From the NCBI GenBank assembly GCA_020081605.1, contig JAHREC010000007.1:372001-436000 (forward strand): a stretch of DNA of 64,000 nt. The letters run 5' to 3'. This DNA is from Albifimbria verrucaria (lineage: Eukaryota > Ascomycota > Sordariomycetes > Hypocreales > Stachybotryaceae). This document shows positions 35,124 through 46,901 of the stretch, piece by piece. The notes under the pieces are model-generated. The model made no database searches. It was not told the origin of the DNA and worked only from the letters and a program-made list of their open reading frames with translations. Position 1 is the stretch's first letter. Every line of letters begins with the position of its first letter. A program made the position numbers and the translations under genes.

Positions 35124-35926
35124 CAAGAGGCAAACATACATGCATGAACATCACACTGTTTTGGGCATAAGCATAGTCATCAAACAGTTCGCAAGCACTG
35201 AGCCTGCTGTTTAAACAAAAGATTCGTACCCTTGTGAAAGATCCATCCGTTTAGATGACTTTTTCTAATGCGTGTGCCTTGGTTGGGCGAGGCCTATTTG
35301 AAGAGGACCAGGAACAGCAGCTTGGTGCCACTACTTACAATCTAATGATGGGACGTATCCTCGAACTGCCCTTGAATATTGTCACTGGTAGTGTATACCA
35401 CACAATGAAAACAAATTGAATTGAAGTTTTTGAAATATCCCGTCTGGATATACCTTGAACTTTCACAAGAAGCTGATACATACCTATGTTGCCAGAAAGT
35501 CTGCATGAAGCGTTTCTGCAACCCAAGGAATAAACTTCGTAATATATTCCATTTTAAAACGGCATATCACTGGAAGTTGAAGAATTTGATGCATATAATG
35601 TGCCATCCATTGCTCTGTTGTAGCACTTTTATTAACTACAACCGTATCATCATGTCCCGCTTCCTTGAAGTCCAAAAGTAACTGTCAGTAGTATCTGTTT
35701 ACCATGTTTATGAGAACCAAGTTATGTACTACTAGTGATTAATCATGGTATTTCAGCGAGATAGGTTGAATTGCACGAAAAATTGTCTCCTAGGCAATAA
35801 CTTTTGTGGCAGCAGATCAGAGGCTATGTAGAAAACTTTTATTACATATCATACATTATCGTTGACTCTATAAAAGACTGTAATTCGGATTCCCAGTGAG
35901 CCTTCCCTACCTCTAGTACCCAGTAC
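35124..35926. other. Gap between convergent genes
   Basis: About 0.8 kb of AT-rich 3' flanking sequence. No gene seen. Confidence 0.5.
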
Positions 35927-37134
35927 TTAGAGGCTTGAAATTGAAATGTCGTCTAGGAAGGTCGATGTCGGGGAAGCATTCCTTTGGAAGTCGAAAACAC
36001 ATATGAATCCCTCCCTTATCCAGGGGCATTTGGAAAGCGAAGGTGAATTTGTACCAGCCGTTACCGATGGCAACCCCATTATTTTGGAAAGACAAAATAA
36101 TAGGAAGAGGTCGCTCTTTTAGCCAGACATAACCGGTCATCTTGGGAATTGATGCTCCAGCATTCGATGCAGTAGTCTTCGCAGACACTGTAAGACGATA
36201 GGAGGCACCGGCCTTAAGGAGTAGCAACTGGTCATTCATCTGAAAATCCGTATAACCCTGGTTGAGATTATTGGTGATTTTTACGGCCTTGTTGGCGTTG
36301 CCATTAGGTCCAAGCTCAGACACGACCTTGATGACATATGCGTCTGGGCCGCCACTTCCTTTCACTTCTTTCCATCCGTCCAGAGTACCAGTTTCAAAAT
36401 CCATGTTAATCAATGGAGGGTGGGGGACTGTGGCGGTCTGAATTCCTTGCACCAATTGTGTAGAAATAGTGGCCAAAGAAGTAACGGTTGCTGAAGCCGT
36501 GTAAAACGAGGTAGATGTCTGTTAAGCCAATTAGTTAATTGTCACGCATCTCAAAAACGCACTCATCTCCTTACTTCTGTCACAGTGGTAGTTCCTGCAG
36601 TAAGGGTAACACTCAGAGTAGTCGCTGGCACTTCTATGCATGAACAAACCGAAGTAATACGCGACGCAGGGTATGACACTCCATTCGTCATGCAAACTGG
36701 AGCTGGGGCTGTTCCTTCAGCACGCTTGGTATAAATTTGCCCTCCATAGTAATCGGTGACGGTGGTTGTTGCAGAGGGAATAGTTTCGGTGTAAATGACT
36801 GTCGTTGAGTCAAGGGTCTCTGTCTCAGTGGCAGCAGTCACTTGAGCCCATTGCGTGCTGGTCCTACATGGTAATTCACATTAGCCGGCAAGAACTAAAG
36901 CAGAAAGCTTTTTAGGAGGAGGGCTTACTCGGTGATGGTGGTAGTACCCACGATGGTGGTGGCTGGAGCTAGTCCAGAGCAGAAAGCACTAGCCTGTGCT
37001 GTATAACGCTGGTCAAGAACACAACGTAACAGATTGTCACGATTGCAGACCGGAGCACGAGGAGCTAAGTCGAGAGGCGAGGCTGCGATGCCTGCAATGA
37101 GGAGACTCCCGGTGAGGAATTGGGGAAAGGACAT
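35927..37134 (-). CDS. Secreted protein with CBM4/9-like C-terminal domain, one frame break
   Basis: ATG 37134 opens a signal peptide (MSFPQFLTGSLLIAGIAASP). Exons are 37134-36929, 36863-36575 and 36518 onward; introns are 65 and 56 bp. The N-terminal half has Cys pairs (VCNRDNLLRCVL; SVCSCIEVP) and Thr-rich, probably O-glycosylated stretches (TETIPSATTTVTDYYGG). From about residue 190 a jelly-roll carbohydrate-binding-like domain follows (NMDFETGTLDGWKEV; GASYRLTVSAKTTA; GWYKFTFAFQMP). The listed frame runs to 35913. Near 36010-36030 a frame change would instead give FICVFDFQRNASPTSTFLDD, the usual end of such domains, with TAA at 35927. This break needs one base removed or two added. Probably a wall or extracellular-matrix binding protein; ligand unknown. 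Confidence 0.65.
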
Positions 37135-39180
37135 TGTGGACTTGATAATGTTGCTACACTGATTATGTGTTGCAGATACAGTCGTTGAAGCTTGGCTCTG
37201 AGACACAGGTTATTGGGGACCGAGGGCTTAAATATGTCTGCTTATACGAATTTCCAACAATCACTCATTTGACTAACCAGGATTCAAATGAGAAGTTTGC
37301 TGAGAACACAATAGTCTCGACACAGCTTGTCCCATTTTGTCAAGAAAAAGGGACCTGAAAGGGGGCAAAATTGTCTGGCACAGCAGCTCGGGCCCCAAAA
37401 ACGTCGCTTTTGCTGTCTTCAGCTCACGGCCGAAAGTCTAGGCCGTTCTCATTCAGTGGTCTATTCCGTGTTCTGTGCGCTATTGATCTGCCAAGTGGAG
37501 ACGGCAGCCGCCATGCTCAGCTCCCGTACACGATCATAGCCCACATGTGCCGACCGCGACCCCTGTCCATCTAGTATTACTGCCGAAAGAGCGTGTAAAG
37601 CTGTTTTGGTAACATGTTTTAGGTGAGCTTCAAATGTGGAGTTACGGACGAACACATCCGACATGGAATTATTCCATTGTCGCCGTCTTGACCTCGGATC
37701 ACTGGCTGAATCCACGTTGGTGGAGATTGGCTATGGCAGTGCAGTGGGTTCTAGACCGAGATCTTGTGGCTCTTTCTCGCCAATTCACTCTCACGTGAAG
37801 AACTCGACAAGTTGACCGAGGGTAATCTCTCTCTCCGGGTTATACATTGTTTGGATTACGGGTCTTCTAAATATCACGGTCAAACATTCAATTCTAAAGT
37901 TAGAAATCCTTAGCCTTTGTCAGCGCTTGATCTTCAAGTTTCGCACCTCGCACCAAAAGTAGAAAAGAACTTGTTGCAAACAATGGGGTGAAAAGATAGA
38001 GCCAGACCGGAAAATGTTACTGCTTCCTTGAGGTTCTTGACGAGGATATCGTGTGCAATGAGATTGGCAGGAGATTGGCGACTATTGAGTCTTGAGCTCG
38101 TGATCAATGTGAGCTGAAATGTACGAAGGATGCCGGCAACGAACTAACTTACCATAACATTCTCGAAACTCACCTTTAGCTGCTGGGTTTGTTTGAAAAC
38201 GCCTACTTTTGTTATGATATTCTATTACATTGCTGATTTGATGGCATTCGAATCAGATGGTAAACCCTTGTGTTTTTATGCAGAGAGAGAAACTGGCATT
38301 GTAGCTTGAAACCCCAGAATCGGCATAGAACAGGATATCTCATGGATTCTTTTATACGTTTTAGAAGGCAACTGAGTGTCTATCTTAAGGGCATTTGCTT
38401 CTCAAAGAGTCTTACTTGCAGCATTTGACTCGAGCAATCCTGATCACCAGACTTTAGCTGGCACATCTACTTGCAAGAACAAATTTTGAGGGTTGATAAG
38501 TACAATTTCTATAGTTCAAATGACTCAATCCTATACTCGCCTAATCACAGTGGCTGCTAGCGAAGTTCCTATAGAAAACAATGCAGCTTAAGTGTGTTTT
38601 AAAACTCTCACAAACACGCGCTCCAGTGATGTCTCAAATCATGAAGCGACTTTCATCTTATTACATATCCATTCTGAGGCAAAAGGATTAGGTCCTATTA
38701 TTTTATGCAGTATGTGAAGTCTTGGAGCACTACTTATCAACCGAAGAGTCTCCATCCCCAACATCTGTCTCTACCAACTGGTGTCACAACAGTACCCTTT
38801 ATCGACGCGCCCCTGACTCCCAGTACATAACCGATAAGTTGAAGTTGTTTTTCTTACAATCGTGCGCAGCATAAGAGGGTGATTCTTCTCAAAATTAAAT
38901 AGTCAAGGCCTCGTCATACAGCCCGGGGCTTCCTATTTCATAAATTGTCAACTCGCATCCCATTCCCACTCAATATTCCGATACATAACAACTCCCTAGT
39001 ATTATTCTTTAGGTATCAGGTTCATCTCCTTATAACTTAGTTACAGTTGCGCAAAACAAGCATTAACGCATTTGTGACTGCCGGGCATTAAAGTCTCAAG
39101 CCTAGCTGGCTTCAAGGCCTCTTCGATATCCATTTTGTAATCAACCGATACACATCATCAACCTCCATTAAGGCAAGAAT
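37135..39180. other. Long gap without a recognisable gene
   Basis: About 2 kb: promoter of the CBM-like gene and 3' flank of the phosphatase. Short frames near 37167-37715 are unsupported. Confidence 0.5.
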
Positions 39181-40846
39181 TTAGTGGCTATGACTGTGTG
39201 CGTGTTCATCACGTGCATCAACAGTGCGCTTTCCTAACCACGCATCGTCCTTCTCAGCGGCAGCTTGCAGAACTTTGGTGACTGCATCCATATCAAGGCC
39301 AAGGACTTCCTCTATGTAGCGAGGAAGTTCAGTGTTCTCGTGGTTGCCAGCTAGGTCTGCTTTGAGAGCCTTGATCTTATCCGAAGCTGCATATGCAAAG
39401 AGCGTGATATCTGAGGCAGTGTGTCCACCAGTAGACCAGTTGACACCAGCGTGGGACGATAGAAGAGATACAAGTTCACTGCCAACATTAGAGGCAGATA
39501 GAATAGTGTTTATCTCAGCATCAGTTGGCTTAGTTATGCCAGCAAGAGGCAGGAGCTCGGAGGTGAGGAATTGGCGAGGGTCAGCATTAGACGGGCGGCT
39601 TCTCCAAAGTTCTTGGAGATGCTCTCCGGAATGCTTTGAAGCATTCAATGGAAGTGGGTTGAAACCATTGAGGGTCAAACCACCGCATTCATGATCGGCA
39701 GCGGACATCAAGACTGTGTCGGGATGCTCATCGATCCATGTACGGAGATAGCCCAAGAGGTCATTGTACATCAGGGTGTCGACTGCATGGGCAGCAGGGT
39801 CATTTGCATGGCCGGCATGGTCAATGCGTGACGCTTCAATCATTATGAAAAAGCCCTTGTCCTTGCAGTGAGTTGCGCGGTGAAGACTGTTGAGTGCAGT
39901 CTCCGTCATCTCAATCAATGAGGGCTCATCCTGCGTAACGCGACGGTCAATCTCATAGCGGAGGTCACCTAGTAAATATCAGCATTTGTCTGTTTGTTGC
40001 ATCCTTCGATTCTCACCATCATTGAAGAGACCCAGGATGGGAAGACGTGCGTCTCGAGGCCTTTATCCAGCGAATCAAATTGTTCACGGTTCTTAGCAAT
40101 GGTAAAATTCTGTTTCTGGGCGTAGTTCCAAAGGTCAAGGCTATCCGAACGACAAGAGTTGTTTTTACCCTTAGGATAGAATGAGCAACGGCCACCACCT
40201 AGCAATATGTCAACGACTGGGCCAAGAGGGTGACCGTAGCCAACCTCATGCTCCGCAATGGTGTCCAGATTGCCACGGCTATTAGTGTGAGCGGCATAAA
40301 CTACGATAAAATTAGCATATATTCCATCTTCATGGGTGCAGGAGCTCACCAGCAGGAGTGGCGTGGTTTATAGTGCTTGTAACGACGAGACCCGTCCTCA
40401 TACCAGCAACCTTCGCCGCCTCGAGAATTGAACCCACAGGGCGGCCATCGGGAATTACACCTATCATACCGTTGTTGGACTTATAACCAGCGGCAAATGC
40501 AGTGCCAGACGCGGCTGAGTCGGTGATAAGATTATTGGCAGCATGTGTTCTGACAAGGCCAACCACCTAGAATGTCCCAGCTATTAGTGGTCGATACATC
40601 ACAAGTTTAAGGTTTTTTCTTGTGATAACTCACCAACTCGTCAGCAGCAATTTTCTTGATTTCGCCAGGGCGATTAGCTGGGTTGCCTGTTTCAACGAGA
40701 CTCTTCAAGTCACGGGCCATGGTTTGGGAGCTTTGTCCATAGCCATCAGGAACCACGTAAATGAAGTTCTTGGCCTGGATCGAGGCACCAACAGTTGTCT
40801 GGGCCAAAGCCCCGGCAATAGCAATGGTGGTAACAGCACGCATCAT
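39181..40846 (-). CDS. Alkaline phosphatase, one frame break
   Basis: ATG 40846 (or 40843) opens a signal peptide (MRAVTTIAIAGALAQTTVGA). Exons are 40846-40634, 40566-40350, 40300-40017 and 39968-39181, with 48-67-bp introns. Motifs are VVPDGYG (first metal Asp), TDSAASGTAFAAG with the nucleophile Ser, IEASRIDHAGHAND, ADHECGG and GGHTASD with metal ligands. It is a zinc/magnesium phosphomonoesterase of the PhoA superfamily, here secreted or vacuolar. Near 40044-40049 the frame must change by one missing base so that RLPILGLFNDG reaches the last intron; the unshifted frame loses that block. The restored length is about 500 residues. The C-terminus is His-rich (EHAHSHSH). Such genes are often phosphate-starvation induced; no site was verified here. 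Confidence 0.9.
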
Positions 40847-43008
40847 GGAAGGAAACTCAATGATTGGTGGATGGCTGGATGATTGAAGATCGGCCACTTG
40901 AAGAGGCTCGGCCGACCATCAAGGTGCGCGGAGTTCGTCTATATAACCAATATAAATACCCGCCATGATAACACGAGGGACAAAAAGTCCGCTCGTTAGT
41001 GAGTTTCTACTTTGCCAATGAAAAATAAGCGAAATACCAACTAATGCCCTCAACAACACCATTGAGCTACCAACCTCCAACGGATTGGATGAGGAGGTGG
41101 GGATACATGCAAGAAGCGAATCCTTATGGAAAGCCAAGAAGTTCTCTGGCACGAGAGGCCCACAAAATACCACCTACCACAAATGTGATGGCTAGGTATG
41201 AGCCCAATCGGCATGCCGCAAGCTGCAACGTGCTGTTGGTCCCTCACGGCTTTAATATAGAAGGTGACACCACAACCTCATTAGATTACATTTATGGTTA
41301 TTCAACGGCGAGGCTAGTACAATGAAGTGGTGTAACGGCCAATGTTGATTGGGCCCTCCGACTCGGTGAGCCCAATACACTGGCCGAACAAACTGACAAG
41401 GGTTGGTGGGCTGACAGACTAGTGGATTGTTGATAAAAAGCCGTCATAACACACGTGCTCCGCGTTACAAGACAGGAAGCAGTTGTTACCCTCTTGACTG
41501 AATTGAATGAATATTCTCAGCTTAAGGAGAGTTCTCTTGTTAGAGAAGCATCAAATGATCACAACGGCGGTTCTAATTCCGAAGATCGTGCAAAGATTAT
41601 TCTTGAACGCTGAAGCGAGAATTTTTCAAATCATGGTCATTTCTCCAGCCTTATGAGCCTCCAGAATGGCATAAGCGCTTAGTAAATCGTGCTGGAAAGA
41701 CGCGCAGCATTATTCGCGATGGTGTAGGGGTTTGCTCAAGGAATGAAAACTGCGTAGTCTTGACATCAACGCGCAGTGTGTGTTGGAAATGAAGGATGGA
41801 ACGCTTAAGCTGGTGGCTGGGAGGATAAATGCATATAGAAGGACTCCCCTTGCTCGGATGATGTTCCTTAGTTAGTTCAATTAAAAATTTCAACCCTACA
41901 TTCAACAATGTAGACTGTTACCGAAGACGGATCAACGAATACAAGAAAAATGGAACCCAAGAAAAGAAAACAAAACAAAACAAGTTAGAAAAGACAAGCA
42001 GGGGCGGTAGAATCTGCTTTTCGTGTACATGTAAGCAATTCTGCTAAGGGTGCCCTAGGCTAGCGTCGTCATGTGTCGTCCTACCCTAAAGCACGAATGA
42101 AGAAACATGAGAGACCACTCCATATACTAATGATGCTAGAATGTTGATATGTCTAGGGCAATATAATTAAGAAACACGTATTTAGATATGAACAAACCAA
42201 TTGAAGGATTTCATAAACAATCAAAGCTAAGTTATTATTTTCTTTTTCCCTCTTCAATGGAGGAAATCACACAAAACATGGTCGTCACGAATTCTGCACT
42301 CGGTCAGTGCGCAAGGAGCGATCTGTGTCACAGGAACAAGACTCATTCGTAGTTATTGCATGTATGTGCTTTTAACATCTTGATACCGCAGCATACCTGG
42401 CTTTCGTTTGGTTCTGATGGATCAATTTCCTGAGCGGCTTCTGCGGCTTCTGCGGCTCCTTTAATTATGATCACTCAAATCTATGCTTGCTACTACCATT
42501 GTGGGTTAAGCGGGTCGTCTGAAATATAGGAATGGTAGTTCCGGTTTGTATGTTGGTTATATGCCGAAATTCTTCTAGATCGACGCCGCAAGTGATGGTT
42601 ACTTCTTTCAACAGGAACCGATTTGACATGGTGATCGCTTATCTGAAGAGGACAGTATTGATGCCCGGGTAGTGTTTGTTTCTGCTTCTTGTCCAGACTT
42701 AAATCTGATGAACATGCGCTGGCAAAATCCTCAAACAATTTCATTGTGGGTCTTCACCAGTGCCTTTGTGACATGACTAGTAAGTAGTGCTGACACCTGG
42801 GTTGTGAGCAACAAAGATAATGCGTGCGGGGGCTAGGATAAGGGTCTTCCTTACATTAGGTGTTCATTGGTAAGCCCGCCGAACGGCGAACTGACTCATC
42901 CTCTCAGTTCGTTTGCCACGAGATAGAGACATAATAGCCACAGATATAGTAGCAACAGACACGTTCCGTTCCTTAACCACCACGCCCATCGCAGATGGGT
43001 CCTCAGTA
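40847..43008. other. Long gap between divergent genes
   Basis: About 2.2 kb holding the phosphatase and Zn2Cys6 regulator promoters. A 93-codon ATG frame at 41044-41325 has no recognisable motif and I do not call it. Confidence 0.5.
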
Positions 43009-45174
43009 ATGGCTATGTCTCAGCCCAACTTCACAACCGTCCCACCCCATCAACCGCCCAGATCCAGCCGGCTCTCCGACAAAGACAAAAAGGCAGCAAG
43101 TTGCGAGGGCTTGCGATGAGTGCCGATCCTATCGAATCAAATGCGACAACGGCCTTACCTGTTCCAACTGCAAAGCGAAGGGGCGGCTTTGCAGCAACAG
43201 TACTGGCGACAAAACTACCACCTTAGCCGAGGCCCATCGTACCATTGATCGCCTGTCGCAAAGACTCAAAGAGCTTGAGGCGGAGCTTGAACGAGAGCGG
43301 AATAAGACCGAGATAAACCAGCCACTGCAACAACCCTCCCCATAAGTTCAACGATCCATTCCTCCCCGGCGCCACTCAGCGTTGATAATTGTTGTCGAGC
43401 GCCAAGCAAGAAGTACTGGGGTGGCATTCAACTTCAGCCGCCACGCCTGCCCCATAGCACTTGGTTTGGACCTTCATCACTTTACTATTACATCTCTCGA
43501 CTCAGTGCGTTCTTGAATAGCACTTACGAGCAAAATCACTTAACAGGTGCCTTGCTTCCGCAATCGATTAACAGTCTGTTTGATGATTCCGCACTCTCCT
43601 TGAATAAGACGAGCCAGCCAAACACCTTCTCCTACCCAGAGTTTTCCACAGCGGGTCGCTATTTAAGTCCTGTGCAGGAAGAATACTTCATCAGTCTCTA
43701 TTGGCACAGCTTCCATACATCATTATATGCTGTCATTGACGAAACTGAATTCAAGACACACTACCAATCATTATGGAGTTCGTCGACAAACTCGCGAAAG
43801 CCATCCGCATTGGTTGACATTATTATTGCGATGTGCATGCAATATGGCATATTGTCTATGCCACCTAATCAACAGAGTAGCATTCTTGCTGAGGATGATG
43901 CAACACTTGCCGGTCGGTGGCACTTTCGACGTGGTCAGATACTCCTGGCATGCGAAATGGAAAGCCCTACCATCGCGACACTGCAATGCCACCTGTTATG
44001 TACCATTTACTTGTGTGGTGGGTCGTTTCATAATATGGTTGACAGCGCTTGTGGCTCAGCGGTGAGAACTGCATATCAGCTTGGCCTCCATCTGGATCCA
44101 CCTGATATAATGCCAGAGAAAGAACGGCAAATGCGGAGGCGTCTTTGGTGGTCTACGTACCTGGTAGACAGTAAGGTTGGGATGAAGTTTGGTCGTCCTT
44201 TCTTGATAGACAGCGCGTATTCTATGCCCGAGCTTCCAGAAGACTCCTCAAAGCCGCGATGGCATCAGGCTCCGTCTTTGCTCCCATCGGGGAAAACGCC
44301 ACGTGGCTAAGTTTCAACCTCCACCTGGTCAAGCTCTATTCTGCAGCCCGAGAAGTTCACATATCAATGTTTGATAGTGAGTTGGGTCTTGAAGCTGGTT
44401 TAGCTGTCTGGGATGATCCCCAAGCTTTACAATCTTTGGCGAATACGCTGTCCACGAGTAGGGAACGCCTTGATAAATGGGTGCGCGATGTGCCCAATGC
44501 TCTAAAAACAAGACGTAAAAACGGTGGTTTCGAATTTGCCACGGATGGCTGTAGCCTCGAGATTGAACAATTTGCACCACTGTGGCTGCAGAGACAGCGT
44601 GTATTGCTAGAGTTGGCATATCACCATCTCAGCGTATGCTTGCACCGACCTATCATTTCCTTCAAATCAGCGCCGCCGCCAGGAGTATAACAGAATCTAG
44701 CCTGAAAAGATGTGCTGCACATGCAGTACAACTGTCCAAGATTTGTCACCAGGTAGTCTCCTCCACGCCAATCCTGAATGGCTGGCATGAGGTTTTCCAG
44801 TGGCAGTGGAACTCGGCCATGGTTCTCGTTGGGTTCATCCTGGTCCCTCCCCAGGGTCGTCGACATCGGAGGAGAGGAGTGCATTGGATCTTGCCGTGGC
44901 TGTGTTCGACTTTTTCGGAACCAACTTTACCACGGCTGCCAGCGCCGCTACAATAATGCGTAACGTGTGCTCGAAGCTGGACTCTCTGACATCGAAAGCC
45001 TGGGCACATCGTGAGAATTTCGAAGGGCCTCCTGCAAGCAACGCCATTCAACAAATCACAGAGCGCCTACAAGCTCAAGGAAAATGGGAGGAAAATGTAC
45101 CTGACAGTACTACAAACTACCAAGGCTTTGATGATGTAATGGACTTTGATCTTTTGACATGGCAGTTGGGATAG
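43009..45174 (+). CDS. Zn2Cys6 fungal-specific transcription factor, five frame breaks
   Basis: ATG 43009 (MAMSQPNFTTVP) leads into the binuclear cluster ARACDECRSYRIKCD..CSNCKAKGRLC, then a coiled coil (AHRTIDRLSQRLKELEAELE). The middle homology region follows (YLSPVQEEYFISLYWHSFHT; MRRRLWWSTYLVDSKVGMKF; ATWLSFNLHLVKLYSAAREV), typical of PF04082 regulators, and the gene ends at TAG 45174. The frame changes at AAAAA 43087-43091 (one base too many), CCCC 43338-43341, AAA 44250-44252, near 44665-44680, and CCCC 44849-44852 (each one base too few). Corrected, it would be about 720 residues with no intron. Gal4-type regulator, nuclear; the regulon cannot be told. The nearest neighbours are the alkaline phosphatase and a DJ-1 protein. 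Confidence 0.82.
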
Positions 45175-45972
45175 ACTTTTGGGCAGACTTCGACATGCTG
45201 TGGCCCGCTCCGGGAAATCCAGCTTAGTTATCGATTTAAAAACCGAGGCCGTTGGGGTGAATTAGAAGCTGAGGAATGAATGTTTGACTCGGACGACAGC
45301 CTAGTTGAACATCAACCAAGTACCAATCCCAGCAGTTTCTATATGTCCTGCATGACTACTTCTGTTTCGTCGATGCGAGAAGTTTTCACCCTAGGAGGAA
45401 ACGGACGTTACATAGTCAAGGAGTTATAAAAGGAAACGATAGCAACTTACATGAATACTATTTATTTCTGCATTACTCACCTTTTAATTGTACTTTTTGA
45501 GACCTCATCCTTCACTCTCTTTTCGAGGCAATAAGGATATTCATATTACCAAAGCTGAAGTGTAAAGAAGTGAGTCAATGTGTTGGACAGCATATACCGG
45601 AACAGAGGCTGTACGCACCCAAGCTAACGCTAGCCCTTGCATTTGTCGCAGTTTCTCGTCAATCCGTGTCCTGGCACCTTCACTCAGGGACATCCTGGCC
45701 TTATTATAAATACTATCGTGATCCCTGTCTCCTCAAGACCGTATGGAGTACTCCGATTGGTGCCTCTTGCTTATCCACGATCAGCCCCACATCTGACAAT
45801 TGCATGTGGATATTGAGAGCCAATTCATGATCAATTCCTGGCCGAGCATCCAATAGGAATGGCTCCTTGCACCAAGTTTACTGACCAATGGGAGTAGCTC
45901 CTACTGATACCACAAGAACCATCATGCTCGCTGTAATGAGGTTGTCTGGTGCTGCAATATGCTCCCATCAAG

Positions 45973-45979
45973 TATAAAA
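45973..45979 (+). promoter_or_regulatory. TATA box of the DJ-1/Hsp31-like gene
   Basis: TATAAAA about 135 bp upstream of ATG 46115, just before the CA-rich leader. Confidence 0.45.
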
Positions 45980-46011
45980 GCTCGAGATTCCTCAGAGCAA
46001 TATTCAATTTT

Positions 46012-46058
46012 ACACAACACACTCACAACACACTCACAACACAACACACTCACACAGC
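46012..46058 (+). repeat. ACTCACAACAC tandem leader repeat
   Basis: Degenerate tandem copies of an 11-base unit of the form CACTCACAACA, lying in the inferred 5' UTR of the DJ-1 gene between the TATA box and the ATG. It is purely A/C with few T and no G, as in highly expressed fungal leaders. Confidence 0.7.
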
Positions 46059-46114
46059 TTCCAACAAAGACCTTCAAGACTTTCATCAAACAAGTCATTC
46101 TCACATCTATCAAA

Positions 46115-46901
46115 ATGTCTCCTCCTCGTCGTGCAATCATCTCTGTCACTTCGGCCCAGGCCAAGCTCTTTCAGGGCACTGAAACCACAGGCCTCTTCAT
46201 CAGCGAAGCTCTCCATCCCTTCAAGGTCTTGACCGAGGCTGGTTTTGAAGTCGACCTTACATCGGAGACCGGAAAATATACACCAGATTGGCTTTCGCAG
46301 CAGCCCGATTTTCTCAATGGCGATGACCTGAAAATTTGGAACGATGTCAACAGTGACTTCCGCAAGAAGCTGGATAACATGCCCAAAGCCTCCGAAGTTG
46401 ATGGGTCAAGATATGGCGTCTTTTATGCATCAGCAGGGCACGCGGCTCTGATTGACTATCCCACTGCAAAGGAACTACAGAGAATTGCTGCCCAAGTCTG
46501 GGCCAACGGTGGCATCGTGGCCTCTGTTTGCCACGGGCCTGCCATTTTGCCAACTTGATTGATCCAGCAACCAACGAGCCTCTCATCAAAGGCAAGCGCA
46601 TCACCGGTTTCACCACTGAGGCTGAGAATACCATGAAGATTATGGACGACCTCCGATCCTGGAACTCCGAGATGGTGGAAGAACTGGCGATTCGTCTGGG
46701 CGCGACTTGTAAGTTCTCCTATGTATACATCGATCCTGATATGAAATAGCAAAACTAATCCATCGCTGTTGTATAGATGAAAGAGCTCCCGGTATCTGGG
46801 ATGACTTTAGCATTACTGATGGCCGCCTCGTCACTGGACAGAATCCAGCCAGCGCTGGGTCAACCGCAAAGGCTGCAGTTGTGGCTTTTGAGAGCTTGTG
46901 A
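46115..46901 (+). CDS. DJ-1/PfpI family protein (Hsp31-like), one frameshift
   Basis: ATG 46115 (MSPPRRAIISVTSAQAKLF). Exons are 46115-46708 and 46777-46901; the intron is GTAAGT..TATAG, 68 bp. The triad surroundings are visible: Glu in LFISEALHPF, and the nucleophile elbow Cys in IVASVCHGPA. The frame breaks at TTTT 46545-46548. A fifth T gives AIFANLIDPATNEPL, and the other frame then continues through ITGFTTEAENTMK to the intron and ends VVAFESL. The corrected length is about 240 residues, normal for Hsp31 chaperone/glutathione-independent glyoxalase III enzymes that detoxify methylglyoxal and serve in stress. Cytosolic; no signal peptide. Confidence 0.88.

Larger units (their letters stand above)
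45175..46114. other. Intergenic region with CA-rich leader
   Basis: About 0.9 kb. It holds the DJ-1 promoter and 5' UTR. No other gene seen. Confidence 0.5.

Noticed and set aside
41044..41325. 93-codon ATG frame upstream of the phosphatase gene
   Set aside because: No domain, signal peptide or splice support, and it overlaps the likely phosphatase promoter.
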